A DNA stretch of 17,772 nt from Porticoccaceae bacterium. GTDB lineage: Bacteria > Pseudomonadota > Gammaproteobacteria > Pseudomonadales > Porticoccaceae. The stretch covers positions 18,798 to 36,569 of the forward strand of contig PCDB01000055.1 in assembly GCA_002591625.1 (NCBI GenBank). Direction: 5' to 3'. The notes beneath the pieces were generated by a model. The model saw only the letters and a program-made list of their open reading frames with translations, was not told where the DNA came from and ran no database searches. This document shows positions 1 to 8,873 of this stretch, one piece after another. The translations under genes were made by a program, and so were the position numbers. Every line of letters begins with the position of its first letter. Within the stretch, counting starts at the first letter, position 1.

Positions 1-1409
1 GGAGGATAAATCCCAAAAAGGCCAGCAATACAGACAGTGATTGCCGCAGAAACACGCGCATACCTGAGCTCCTGTTCGTCGTTGATATCAGGTTTAAGAG
101 TTTTTCTCAAAAGATCATGAGAGACCGCGCTGGAGATTACAAGTAATAATCCTGCAGCTGTCGAAAGTGCCGCTGCTATGCCGCCTGCAGCGACCAAAGC
201 AACGACCCAGCTTGGTAGTCCTGCAATCTCAGGATTGGCTAAGACTATTATATCGCGGTCAATATAGATCTCATTTTGATTCTCGCTTAATCTATTGACG
301 ACAAGGCGTTCGCCGAGGGATCCACGTTGCTCAGAGAAGGCCGGCTTAGGCGGGATCAGTGCGTTACCAACACTATACTGAATTCGCCCGTCTTTATTTT
401 TGTCTCTCCAGGCTACCAATCCGATATCTTCCCATTGAGTAAACCATTTTGGCACCTCGGTGTAGGGTGTTTCATGCAAACTGTCTACCAGATTAAGTCT
501 TGCAAAAGCCGCCACTGCTGGCGCAGTGGTGTAGAGCAAAGCGATAAATACCAATGCATATCCCGCTGAAAGTCGAGCATCCGAAACCTTGGGTACCGTA
601 AAAAAACGCACCAGAACATGAGGCAGACCTGCCGTGCCAAACATGAGCGCAGCGGAAATAGCAAGTAAATCAATGGTTGCTCGGCTTCCCTCTGTATAAG
701 CATTAAAACCTAAATCTAGGAGGACTACATCGAGTTTTTCTAGTACGTATAGGCCTGAGCCATCACCAAGGTGAGATCCAAATCCTAATTGAGGAACTGG
801 ATTGCCTGTAATCAAAAGTGAAATAAATATTGCAGGCACCATGTAGGCGAAAATCAACACACAGTATTGAGCGACTTGCGTATAAGTTATCCCTTTCATG
901 CCCCCGAGCACTGCGTACAAGAAAACTATGCCCATGCCGATAATTACGCCGGTAGTTACCTCGACCTCCAGAAAACGAGAAAATACAATGCCGACACCTC
1001 GCATCTGCCCGGCGACGTATGTAAAGGATATAAAAATAAGACAAATTACGGCTACGATTCTTGCAGTCTGCGAGTAGTATCGTGTTCCGATAAAGTCAGG
1101 GACAGTAAAGTGACCAAATTTTCTTAGGTATGGTGCAAGTAGCAATGCTAGTAACACGTAACCTCCGGTCCATCCAAGGAGATACACGCTTCCATCTCGT
1201 CCCATAAAGGCTATTATTCCAGCCATTGATATAAATGAGGCCGCGCTCATCCAATCTGCGGCGGTCGCCATACCGTTTACAAGGGGATTTACTCCACCGC
1301 CAGCGATGTAAAAATCTCTAGTTGAAGCGGCCTTCGTCCATACTGCAATCCCAATGTAGAGAGCGAAGGAGGACCCTACTAGGAGGTAAGTAAGGATTTG
1401 AGTGCTCAA
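1..1409 (-). CDS. Sodium:solute symporter, VC_2705-like subfamily (3' end outside window)
   Basis: Partial gene of 469 codons that runs off the left edge with no stop. The product is a polytopic inner-membrane SSS-family transporter, expected to couple Na+ entry to uptake of a small organic acid such as acetate; the substrate is an inference. Visible family segments include FYIAGGGVNPLVNGMATAAD and DWMSAASFISMAG near the start, then YLLGWTGGYVLLALLLAPYL and TVPDFIGTRYYS, and later AALSTAAGLLLVISSAVSHD. A hydrophilic stretch between membrane segments carries DKNKDGRIQY, resembling an EF-hand calcium loop. No ATG fits the N-terminus. TTG at 1409 overlaps the stop of the upstream DUF4212 gene as TTGA and has AGGA six bases before it, so translational coupling is likely. 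Pairing of a DUF4212 protein with this symporter subfamily is known and supports the assignment. Confidence 0.92.
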   Translation of the reverse strand, partial: MSTQILTYLLVGSSFALYIGIAVWTKAASTRDFYIAGGGVNPLVNGMATAADWMSAASFISMAGIIAFMGRDGSVYLLGWTGGYVLLALLLAPYLRKFGHFTVPDFIGTRYYSQTARIVAVICLIFISFTYVAGQMRGVGIVFSRFLEVEVTTGVIIGMGIVFLYAVLGGMKGITYTQVAQYCVLIFAYMVPAIFISLLITGNPVPQLGFGSHLGDGSGLYVLEKLDVVLLDLGFNAYTEGSRATIDLLAISAALMFGTAGLPHVLVRFFTVPKVSDARLSAGYALVFIALLYTTAPAVAAFARLNLVDSLHETPYTEVPKWFTQWEDIGLVAWRDKNKDGRIQYSVGNALIPPKPAFSEQRGSLGERLVVNRLSENQNEIYIDRDIIVLANPEIAGLPSWVVALVAAGGIAAALSTAAGLLLVISSAVSHDLLRKTLKPDINDEQELRYARVSAAITVCIAGLFGIYP

Positions 1410-1693
1410 GTCTGATCCTGCTCTGTCACATCATCAACGCCAAACTTTCTGTCGATTGCATTCATCCGCCAAGAATAGTAAAAAATCAATATAATATAGA
1501 CCAAAATGGAACCTTGCTGCGAAAACCAGAACCCCAGCTTAAAGCCAAAAAAGTGAAATTGATCCAGCCAGTCTACCAAAACGATACCAAATCCAAACGA
1601 CACCATTAGCCAGATTAGTAGTAACTTACCAAGAAGTGCTAAATTAGCCTTCCAATATGCCGTGTTTTGGTCGCTTTTCTCTCGATTATTCAT
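1406..1693 (-). CDS. DUF4212 domain small membrane protein, symporter partner
   Basis: The 95-residue product has two hydrophobic segments, about residues 20-42 (LLGKLLLIWLMVSFGFGIVL) and 57-75 (SILVYIILIFYYSW), separated by an aromatic-rich loop with FHFFGFKLGFWFSQQG. The order AYWKANL, SFGFGIVLVDWLD, GFWFSQQGS is the usual DUF4212 pattern. Members of this family sit directly upstream of VC_2705-type sodium:solute symporters, as here, and probably form a two-gene transporter unit. The ATG at 1693 is the only plausible start, because an in-frame TAA lies four codons before it. No clear Shine-Dalgarno sequence precedes it. The stop overlaps the symporter TTG start. Confidence 0.9.
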   Translation of the reverse strand: MNNREKSDQNTAYWKANLALLGKLLLIWLMVSFGFGIVLVDWLDQFHFFGFKLGFWFSQQGSILVYIILIFYYSWRMNAIDRKFGVDDVTEQDQT

Positions 1694-1792
1694 AATGGAT
1701 CTTTAGAGGAGTTTGGATTAGAACATCTGATAGCCTAGCGCTGACACAATTGCAGCCTAAAGACATTAATATCCTACCACCTGAATTATTTT
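1694..1792. other. Gap between batD and the DUF4212-symporter pair
   Basis: The 99 bases between the batD stop and the DUF4212 start hold no convincing intrinsic terminator for the bat genes and no strong sigma-70 promoter on the minus strand. Only weak -10-like hexamers were found. The transporter pair may therefore be partly transcribed by read-through from the bat operon, or have a regulated promoter that does not match consensus. This is inference from absence. Confidence 0.4.
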
Positions 1793-3571
1793 TTATCGAG
1801 AAGTATCTTGAGGGTAAAGAGGCTGCAGACCAAGCTGTTTCTTTGGATCAGCATAAGTGGCCTCTTTGGAGTGCATTTTTAACCGCTCAATTATGAGATT
1901 CTGATCAGACATCTCTGTTGATTCTGCATGGTATAGATGCTGATCCAGTTGAGAAAATCCTCGGCTTAGAACAGGGTCATTAAGCTTTGATGCTAAATCT
2001 TGCAGGGTAACAGACGACGAATTTTGCAGAACCAATTGACCCCACTTAAGGAGATTGGCTCTGGCGTCCAATAGATCGTTTGCTTGCATTTGTTTTTGAA
2101 TTGCGTCTACGAGCTGTTTCATGTTCGCTTGCTTTGAGTGGGCGGGTATGGAAGGAAGCATCGCTTCGAAGCTGTCTTTCTTTGTTCTCCAAAAAAGCAG
2201 CGCTATCAGACCACAGAGTAACAAGACGTTTGCGCTGAGTGAAAGGGTTAATAATTGGAAAGTTCGAGAGTCCGAAGAAATGTCATTCACATCCTTAGCA
2301 GGTGACATGATGATTGTTTTTCCCTGTTGCAAAGGCGGATTAGACATATTTGCAAGATCTGCACTTGATTGCACATTTAGAGTGCGGCTCTCTAAACTGG
2401 TCGTTTCTATCTTCTTGGTTCGTGTATTCCACCAGTTGACCTCGATTGATGGAAGGGTAATTTGGCCCTCTCGTTTTGGTACCAAAGCCATTGATTCTAT
2501 GCGAACGCCGAGCGCCCCGATACTAGTCTTTCGTGTCTCAATTTGGGCTTGGTCAGGATATAACCTGAAGTCTGAGCTGGATGGGAGCTCGAGCGGATTA
2601 ATTTGTGCTCCAGTCTGACCCTCTGCACTCATAGTAATGGTTCTAGTGATGGGTTCACCCACGCGAAGCTCTCCCAGGTCACCATTCCAGGTTTCCGTTA
2701 ATTCCACTTTGGAACTGGGTAACCACTGAAAACTCGGAACTTGCGTTGGTCGATTGAGTATTTTAATCATTTTTTCTTCTGTTACGCGGATTACTTGACT
2801 TCCTCTCCGATTGAAAAGACCAAATTGTCGTCTTGTCGGAACTTCAAACGCACCAAAGCGTTGGGATGGTATGCTAAACATGCCACCAACTTGTGGGAAG
2901 ATTGCGTAACGCAACTCAATTACCAGATAGTCTCTACCATCAATCCGCTTTTGGAATTGGTTCTCGGCGACCTGCTCAATTACCGCATCCTCAACAACCA
3001 GCGGCGTCAGGCTGTAGTCAGTTAATGACACAGAGGTGTAAAGTCGCTGCGTAAGGAGAAGCTGTTCTTGCACATATGAGGTTGTTTTGTCTATGATGGT
3101 TTCAGAAAAAATTGCTTGTGCTGCTGGCTTTTGGTTCGCTAAGGCAGAAGCTTTCCTCACCTGAATTTCTATTGCATTACTAACATGACCAGCGTAATTC
3201 AACGACGGTATCAGAAGTTTCCCTGTCGTCAGAGGAAGCAGGGTTAGGTTCCAGTCTGTATAAGATTCGGCTTGCCCATTGTTCCATGTATACTGCTGCT
3301 GCCTATTTGTCGAAATAATCTCAAAATCTGTCTTGAGACTGACAAAATCCGGTTCATTCATCTGGGCTTGTCCGCCAAATCGAATCGTCAATTCAAGCGT
3401 TTCATTCTCATAGATCTCGGTTCGGTCGGCAGTTGCGGTCAACATTGCAAATAGTGGTGAATTGCAAATAAAAAAAAGCGAAACAATGGTGAGGAATTTT
3501 AAAATGGGATGCCTCTTATTAAAGGCTATGTTAGTTATACTCATTTTTCGTAAAATCTCATTACGCGTCAT
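1793..3571 (-). CDS. batD: BatD family protein (periplasmic, membrane-anchored)
   Basis: BatD is the large envelope component of the Bat (Bacteroides aerotolerance-type) system, whose molecular role is still unclear. Counting from the ATG at 3571 the product is about 592 residues. A signal peptide follows a basic stretch (KRHPILKF, then LTIVSLFFICNSPLFA). A long periplasmic region starts with LTATADRTEIYENETLELTI, typical of BatD N-termini. A single transmembrane helix lies near residues 440-461 (LLLCGLIALLFW), followed by a cytoplasmic tail of about 130 residues rich in helix. The frame is open to a TTG at 3589, directly after the batB stop. I prefer ATG 3571 (AGGA just before it, though close); ATG 3544 would also leave an intact signal peptide. 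It is the last bat gene of the operon. Confidence 0.88.
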   Translation of the reverse strand: MTRNEILRKMSITNIAFNKRHPILKFLTIVSLFFICNSPLFAMLTATADRTEIYENETLELTIRFGGQAQMNEPDFVSLKTDFEIISTNRQQQYTWNNGQAESYTDWNLTLLPLTTGKLLIPSLNYAGHVSNAIEIQVRKASALANQKPAAQAIFSETIIDKTTSYVQEQLLLTQRLYTSVSLTDYSLTPLVVEDAVIEQVAENQFQKRIDGRDYLVIELRYAIFPQVGGMFSIPSQRFGAFEVPTRRQFGLFNRRGSQVIRVTEEKMIKILNRPTQVPSFQWLPSSKVELTETWNGDLGELRVGEPITRTITMSAEGQTGAQINPLELPSSSDFRLYPDQAQIETRKTSIGALGVRIESMALVPKREGQITLPSIEVNWWNTRTKKIETTSLESRTLNVQSSADLANMSNPPLQQGKTIIMSPAKDVNDISSDSRTFQLLTLSLSANVLLLCGLIALLFWRTKKDSFEAMLPSIPAHSKQANMKQLVDAIQKQMQANDLLDARANLLKWGQLVLQNSSSVTLQDLASKLNDPVLSRGFSQLDQHLYHAESTEMSDQNLIIERLKMHSKEATYADPKKQLGLQPLYPQDTSR

Positions 3572-3589
3572 TATCCTGAATTCTTGCAA

Positions 3590-5422
3590 TCAGTAACGCC
3601 CTGATTGTTCATCATTAGGCGGTCTTGGCCGCCTTGGCTGGTTAGCGCGCTGTCGAGCTTGGTGCTGAAATTTGGCTCTCAGAAGGCCGCCGGGATCATC
3701 AGGTACACTGCGAAGTAGCTGTTCTAATTCTTGCTGAGATTGCTCCTCATTAGCCTGTGCCATTGCATTTACGTCATCTTGTCTTGAGGTGTCATCCTGT
3801 CGGTGTTCCGCGTCGGATTCGTTCTGGGTTTGTTTGGAATCTTGCTCGGATGATTGTGAAGTATCATTTTCGCTATCATCTTTAACTCCTTGCTCGGAAT
3901 TGGGTTGGTTGCGGTCGTCCATTGATTCATCATCTTGAACTCTCTGCTTATTTTTTGCTTGACTATCGTTTTTATCTTGATCCTTATTATCATCTTTATT
4001 TTGGTTTTGTGTCCCCTTTTGATCTCGTTGTTGCAAAAGATCTTCTAAGAGGCCTTTGTTAAAGATAGCGTCTTCAAGGTTTGGTTCAATTTCTAAGGCG
4101 CGCTCATAAGCTTCAATGGCGGCTTCATAGTCACCTGACTGCGCCAGGCTATTGCCCTCGTTGTAGTAGGAATCAGTTTCCTTTAAACCCTTTTTCTCAC
4201 GAAAGTTCTTTGTGGCATCCTCATAATCACCGGCTCTGTAGGCTGCAGTAGCTTTCCAAGCGGGATTTTCAAATAGTGATTGTGCCCTAGCGGCATCTCC
4301 CTCTTCGAGAGCTTTTGCCGCCTGCTGATCAGGACGTTGCCATAGGTTATTCCAATCAAGGGATACGCTTTCCTCTGGATAAAGCAGAGGCAAAATCAAA
4401 ATTATAACCAAGCTGCCGCGCCTAAAAGCACTTATTATGAAAGGTAGCAAGAAAATTATTAAAAGGTAACCTCGATCATTCCAAGTATCGAATGTCCGTT
4501 CTAGCTCGCGAGTTTTGTCCGCTACAGGCATGTCGCTTAAAGTAACAAGCGCATTGATATCTCTCTCATCATGAGATAGTGATTGATACACGCCTTGATT
4601 GTTTTCAGCCAGTTTTTTCAGATCTTGAGAGTTGATTTTCGGTATCAATATTCCCCCGCGGTTGTCCTTTAAAAAGCCTCCATACGGCAATGGTATGGGG
4701 GCTCCCGCTGGAGTGCCAACTCCCAAGACCGAAAGTCGAAAGTTGCCTTCTTTTTTTAAAACATTGGTTATTTTTGGTATTGCGGAAGACGCAACCTCAT
4801 CGGTGATAAGGATCAGATCGGCTTTCTCAAAGCCGCCATGCTTGACGATTGCCAATGCAGAGTCAACTGCCTCCTCTACGTTGCTACCGTATTCAGGCAT
4901 GATAGATGGCTCCAGAGAGTTAACCATACTTATTATTGTATTGGTATCTTCCGTGAGAGGAGACACGACGTGAGCGCTACCGGAGTAGACAATCAGAGCC
5001 GTGTAGCCTTCCTTCCGCGCCGAGAGGATGTCGATCAGTTTGAACCTAGCCCTAACTAGGCGGCTAGGTTTACTATCTTGGGCGAGCATTGATGGCGAGA
5101 GGTCAAGCAGTATTACCATTGCAGACTCTTTTTTGTGGATTGGCTGAGGAGTTTGTTCCCACGCGGGACCGGCTAGTGCTAGACACGCAAGTAACCATGC
5201 AAGAGACCAAAAATAAGTTTTGAGCGATTCATGCTGGCGGGATTTCAGGCTATTGTCGTGAGTCAGGTAGGTTATCAATTCTGGATTAATAAGCTTCTTC
5301 CAGTTTCCCAAGCTATATTGCTTCCACCGATAATATACCCAAAAGATTAGAACGGGCAGTAGACCAAGTAGCCAGATCGGCCTTAGAAAATGGAATTGGC
5401 TTAATATATCACTGAAAACCAT
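3590..5422 (-). CDS. batB: BatB-BatC fusion: VWA domain protein with TPR repeats and disordered tail
   Basis: An inner-membrane protein combining BatB and BatC. Two N-terminal membrane helices (IWLLGLLPVLIFWVYY and FWSLAWLLACLALAG) precede a von Willebrand A domain with an intact metal-ion adhesion site start, DLSPSM, near residue 110. A third hydrophobic stretch follows near 320-350 (LLIIFLLPFIISAFRR and LVIILILPLLY). TPR-like repeats come next, near 370-465 (AAYRAGDYEDATKNF and GNSLAQSGDYEAAIEAYERA). About 95 residues are then almost only Q, D, N, K, S and E, and the protein ends with the BatC signature VPDDPGGLLRAKF and a basic tail. The frame opens at ATG 5434, but ATG 5422 has GGA seven bases upstream and is preferred. 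Either start overlaps the end of batA, suggesting coupling. The fused form is usual in Gammaproteobacteria. Confidence 0.92.
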   Translation of the reverse strand: MVFSDILSQFHFLRPIWLLGLLPVLIFWVYYRWKQYSLGNWKKLINPELITYLTHDNSLKSRQHESLKTYFWSLAWLLACLALAGPAWEQTPQPIHKKESAMVILLDLSPSMLAQDSKPSRLVRARFKLIDILSARKEGYTALIVYSGSAHVVSPLTEDTNTIISMVNSLEPSIMPEYGSNVEEAVDSALAIVKHGGFEKADLILITDEVASSAIPKITNVLKKEGNFRLSVLGVGTPAGAPIPLPYGGFLKDNRGGILIPKINSQDLKKLAENNQGVYQSLSHDERDINALVTLSDMPVADKTRELERTFDTWNDRGYLLIIFLLPFIISAFRRGSLVIILILPLLYPEESVSLDWNNLWQRPDQQAAKALEEGDAARAQSLFENPAWKATAAYRAGDYEDATKNFREKKGLKETDSYYNEGNSLAQSGDYEAAIEAYERALEIEPNLEDAIFNKGLLEDLLQQRDQKGTQNQNKDDNKDQDKNDSQAKNKQRVQDDESMDDRNQPNSEQGVKDDSENDTSQSSEQDSKQTQNESDAEHRQDDTSRQDDVNAMAQANEEQSQQELEQLLRSVPDDPGGLLRAKFQHQARQRANQPRRPRPPNDEQSGRY

Positions 5423-6401
5423 TCTTTTTTCCATTTAATACGAGGAGGATAAGCGCTAATAAAAAAGATAGTCCGAGTGGCCAGTGAAAAAGTGATGCGA
5501 TTGGGCGTATTGTCTCTGCTGATTGATCTATGGGTTCAAGTTCGTTAAGTCTTTCATAAATTGTTGACAACTCTATTGGGTTTCGCGCCCTAAAATATTG
5601 ACCGCCTGTCGCCCTAGCGATATCCATGAGTGTGCTCTCATCAAGATCGGCTGATGGGTTGGTGGTTGTTTGGCCGAACAAACCCCATTCCTCAAGACGT
5701 TCTCCACCAATGCCAATAGTATAGATTTTTACATTTGATCTTGCTGCAAGGTCAGCCGCCTTGAGTGGATCAAGCTCCCCTGAATTGTTCGCTCCATCTG
5801 TCAAAAGAATCATAACCCTATGATTGTCGGGTCTATCTTGGAGCCGCTTTATTCCGATCCCTATCGCATCTCCAATGGCCGTGCCTTGCCCAGCGAAGCC
5901 TATTTCAGCCTCATGTAGGAGGCTTTGCATGGTCCTTCGGTCAAAGGTTAAAGGTGTCTGAAGATAAGCTTTCTCTCCAAACAATATCAACCCGAGACGA
6001 TCGCCGTTTCGCTCTAGAACGAAATCCCCAACAACGCCCTTCACAGCAACCAATCGATTGACTAGTTTGCCCCCGAGTTGCATGTCCTCTCGCTCCATAC
6101 TCCCTGATATATCAACCGCTAAAAGGATGTCACGCCCTGATGTTGGCAAAGATACAGGCTCTCCGACCCAAACAGGCCTTGCTAATGCTGAAAGAGCAGA
6201 AATCCAGCAGGCATATAAAAGAGCAAGTAGCATGAGTTTTTTCCAGTTCGAATGTTGTTCGATGTTTCTAGTCCCTACTATTGCTGCGAGGGCAGGTGCT
6301 CGCAGAGCAAGCATGCTTGCCTGCTTCGGATGACGCAGAAGCCGGTAAGCAATCGGGATTGGAAAAAGACAGAGAACCCATGGCCAGATTAAACTCAGCA
6401 T
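5409..6401 (-). CDS. batA: BatA: VWA domain membrane protein
   Basis: The 330-residue BatA protein has an N-terminal hydrophobic segment (LSLIWPWVLCLFPIPIAYRLL), a second near residues 56-75, then a von Willebrand A domain facing the periplasm or cytoplasm side of the membrane. The metal-binding site is intact: DISGSM at about 97-102, the threonine in GQGTAIGDAI near 174 and LLTDGANNSG near 200. A C-terminal helix (LGLSFLLALILLVLNG) anchors the end. VWA domains bind partner proteins through a divalent metal, and BatA is thought to assemble with BatB. The start ATG follows the stop of the upstream DUF4381 gene directly (TGAATG), with GAGGA eight bases ahead. The last codons overlap batB. Confidence 0.93.
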   Translation of the reverse strand: MLSLIWPWVLCLFPIPIAYRLLRHPKQASMLALRAPALAAIVGTRNIEQHSNWKKLMLLALLYACWISALSALARPVWVGEPVSLPTSGRDILLAVDISGSMEREDMQLGGKLVNRLVAVKGVVGDFVLERNGDRLGLILFGEKAYLQTPLTFDRRTMQSLLHEAEIGFAGQGTAIGDAIGIGIKRLQDRPDNHRVMILLTDGANNSGELDPLKAADLAARSNVKIYTIGIGGERLEEWGLFGQTTTNPSADLDESTLMDIARATGGQYFRARNPIELSTIYERLNELEPIDQSAETIRPIASLFHWPLGLSFLLALILLVLNGKKNGFQ

Positions 6402-6896
6402 TCAATTCATTCCTCGCAGGCGGTGCTGCTTGATCCATAGTCTCGCATCTGACTCCAGTGATGTACAAAGTTCCGCACAATACTCAAGATCATACTGGTC
6501 TGGGGTTGCATAAAGGATCATGCCTAATTTTTGAGGGTCGCAGAGAAAAAGAGACTGGTTACTGGTCTCTCGGAGAAACTCAAGAAATGCGGCTGTTGGA
6601 AGACTGGCGATATTCTCCTCTCTGGTGGCGGTATTTGCTGTTTGTCTCAATAGAAGAAATAGATATTGGATCTTGCGGCTATGTTGTTGAGTAGCCAATA
6701 TATCATCCAATTTCTTCAGCGCCTCGAGTCGGTAGATGCGGCCTCGCTGTCTTCTCAGTAAGAATCTCGTTATTAGGATAGCGCAAATTAAGGCTATCAA
6801 AGCTAGCACCCACCAACCTGGAGCAGGCGGCCAGAAAGGTATTGCTTCTGGTGAGTGGATGTCGCGCAACTTAGCTAGAGGATCAGGTTCATTCAT
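6402..6896 (-). CDS. DUF4381 domain protein
   Basis: The 164-residue protein carries the family's opening signature LRDIHSPEAIPFWPPAPGWW at residues 10-29, running into one transmembrane helix (VLALIALICAILITRFLL), then a cytoplasmic helical domain of about 115 residues. DUF4381 proteins occur almost only between DUF58 and batA genes in proteobacterial bat operons. Their biochemical role is not known; a membrane scaffold for the VWA proteins is a guess. The ATG lies 17 bases after the DUF58 stop and has no strong ribosome binding site, so coupling to the upstream gene is plausible. The stop TGA touches the batA start codon. Confidence 0.92.
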   Translation of the reverse strand: MNEPDPLAKLRDIHSPEAIPFWPPAPGWWVLALIALICAILITRFLLRRQRGRIYRLEALKKLDDILATQQHSRKIQYLFLLLRQTANTATREENIASLPTAAFLEFLRETSNQSLFLCDPQKLGMILYATPDQYDLEYCAELCTSLESDARLWIKQHRLRGMN

Positions 6897-6913
6897 TTTA
6901 ATCTAAACTAACA

Positions 6914-7858
6914 TCATGCTCGTCTTCGGCGTTTGCCATAAGTTCGGCCTAAAATGGACATGATATTCTCTGATGTGTTAAATGTTAACAGATCGCCTCC
7001 TAATTTTTCGGCTAGTGCTTTGATTTGATCGCAACGGGTTCGAAATAAATTTGCATAACTTTGGCGGAGAGATGAATTTCTGCTGTCCAGAAGTGTTGTA
7101 TTCTTGCCATCGCTGACTGCATAAATTGACGGTGGAGGCAATTCAACCTCTAAAGTATCATAGACATGGCATAAGTTCACTCTCGCTAATCGAGTGATGT
7201 CGAAAAGATGCCTAGAACAGTCGTCATCCAGATCGTTGAAATCGCTAATGATAAAAAGTGTCGAACCCGGCAGAACCAATTGTTTTGACTCTTGTAGTAT
7301 GCCTTTTAGGGTGAAATTTTCTTCCTGCGAGTTCATAAGTTCCTTGGAAAAACTATGGAGTGAGTGAATATATTGAAGTACAGCATGATGGTTTCTTTTT
7401 GCCCTGATATCCTCATGCCGTTGTTGCCCAAAGATTAACCCTCCCACGCGATCATTTGCTGCCAAACCAGCCCAAATAAGAGTTGCTGCGATTTTACAGG
7501 CTACGACTGATTTCAGCTGTTGGCTTCCAAAAAACATTGCCCCACGAAGATCTGTGATTACCAATATAGGCCTTTCACGCTCTTCGCTGAAAACTTTGGT
7601 GTGCGTGACCTGGGTACGAGCAGTTACTCGCCAGTCGATGCTTCGGATGTCATCTCCGGGCCTATATATGCGCACCTCTTCGAAGTCCATGCCTCTGCCT
7701 CGCCAACGTGACTTGTGAGTCCCACTGATTTGTTGTCGCGCCAAAGGGTTTGGGAAATTGGTTAGCTCCCTAGCTCCATAACGAAGCTTAATCAGTGATT
7801 TTTGACTTGCTATCGCTGGGTTGGATTCAGCATTTTCAAGCTTTGAATGATCTAGCAT
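6914..7858 (-). CDS. DUF58 domain protein of the MoxR-Bat operon
   Basis: A soluble-looking protein of about 314 residues with no membrane helix. The diagnostic DUF58 block GRGMDFEEVRIYRPGDD followed by IRSIDWRVTART lies near residues 54-82. A VWA-like fold follows (ILVITDLRGAMFFG, then LFIISDFNDLDDD). DUF58 proteins are encoded next to MoxR ATPases and are thought to be their partners; the exact role is unknown. The frame opens at a TTG at 7894 inside the moxR gene, but the conserved region fits the ATG at 7858, thirteen bases after the moxR stop. That start lacks a clear Shine-Dalgarno sequence, so the N-terminus is less sure than the identity. Confidence 0.9.
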   Translation of the reverse strand: MLDHSKLENAESNPAIASQKSLIKLRYGARELTNFPNPLARQQISGTHKSRWRGRGMDFEEVRIYRPGDDIRSIDWRVTARTQVTHTKVFSEERERPILVITDLRGAMFFGSQQLKSVVACKIAATLIWAGLAANDRVGGLIFGQQRHEDIRAKRNHHAVLQYIHSLHSFSKELMNSQEENFTLKGILQESKQLVLPGSTLFIISDFNDLDDDCSRHLFDITRLARVNLCHVYDTLEVELPPPSIYAVSDGKNTTLLDSRNSSLRQSYANLFRTRCDQIKALAEKLGGDLLTFNTSENIMSILGRTYGKRRRRA

Positions 7859-7871
7859 GAGGAACCGGCAC

Positions 7872-8825
7872 TTAGGCCGTTGGCACCATTTCAAGGAGTT
7901 GGTCGATCACTTGTGTCACAGAAATTCCGTTGGCTTCTGCTTCAAAACTCATTATTAGGCGATGCTTGAGCACGTCATGCGCCACGCTTCGCACATCATC
8001 AGGGGTTACAAAATCGCGACCATTCAGCCATGCAAGGGCTCGACTGCATCTGTCTAAAGCAATTGTTGCTCGGGGGCTTGCGCCATAATCAAGCCATGAT
8101 TCTAGGTTTCCACCGTAACTTGCAGTATTTCTTGTAGCTAAAACGATTTGCACCAGATAATTTTCAACTGGTTTCGCCATATGAACCTTTAGAACCCGTC
8201 TGCGAGCTTCCAATATTGTTTTTTGATCAACTTTAGAAAAGTTCTCCAACACCTCCTCCAATGTTTCTTTTCTGGATAATTCGAGGATCAGGCGCTCTGT
8301 TTCTGGCGCGGGATAGTCAACCGAAACATGCATCAGAAAGCGATCCATCTGTGCCTCAGGCAGTGGATAGGTCCCCTCTTGTTCGATTGGATTCTGAGTA
8401 GCCATCACTAAAAATAATTTAGGAAGATCATAGGTATTTTTCCCAACCGTTATTTGCCGTTCCGCCATTGCCTCCAGAAGAGCCGATTGAACTTTGGCTG
8501 GGGCTCTATTTACTTCGTCGGCTAATACCAAGTTGTGAAACAATGGTCCCGACTGAAACTCAAATCGGTTTTCCTGAGGCCGATAAATGTCGCTCCCGGT
8601 TATATCTGCGGGTAGCAAGTCTGGTGTAAATTGGATGCGGTGGAAATCAGCATCTAAGCCCTCCGAGAGGGTCTTGATCGCTTTAGTTTTAGCCAACCCG
8701 GGAGCGCCTTCAACAAGCAGATGGCCGTCTGCCAAAAGAGCTATGATCAGTCTCTCCACCAACGTCTCTTGACCTAAGATTTTTCTACTTAGCCATTTCT
8801 TCAATTGGTTGATTCGCTCTTGCAC
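7872..8825 (-). CDS. moxR: MoxR family AAA+ ATPase
   Basis: A 317-residue AAA+ ATPase of the MoxR class, cytoplasmic and expected to act as a chaperone-like motor on the membrane VWA proteins encoded downstream. Walker A is GAPGLAKT at residues 40-47, Walker B is LVLADE near 99-104, sensor 1 lies in MATQNP near 142, and the C-terminal lid carries DYGASPRAT. EQEGTYPLPEAQMDRFLM is the usual MoxR segment. The start is GTG at 8825, supported by AGGAG seven bases upstream; no ATG fits as well. It is the first gene of the minus-strand bat operon, divergent from the glutamate dehydrogenase gene. Confidence 0.95.
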   Translation of the reverse strand: MQERINQLKKWLSRKILGQETLVERLIIALLADGHLLVEGAPGLAKTKAIKTLSEGLDADFHRIQFTPDLLPADITGSDIYRPQENRFEFQSGPLFHNLVLADEVNRAPAKVQSALLEAMAERQITVGKNTYDLPKLFLVMATQNPIEQEGTYPLPEAQMDRFLMHVSVDYPAPETERLILELSRKETLEEVLENFSKVDQKTILEARRRVLKVHMAKPVENYLVQIVLATRNTASYGGNLESWLDYGASPRATIALDRCSRALAWLNGRDFVTPDDVRSVAHDVLKHRLIMSFEAEANGISVTQVIDQLLEMVPTA

Positions 8826-8873
8826 CAGTTTGCTCCTAATGTCTTGTTTGACTCGTTTTTAGATATGTAGTTG

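Noticed and set aside
1..1409. Possible pseudogene, because no ATG-initiated frame covers this stretch
   Set aside because: Reading the minus strand from TTG 1409 gives one uninterrupted symporter frame to the window edge; it is simply partial with a TTG start.
2121..2618. A 165-codon plus-strand frame inside batD
   Set aside because: It is antisense to a well-supported gene and its translation shows no domain or membrane pattern.
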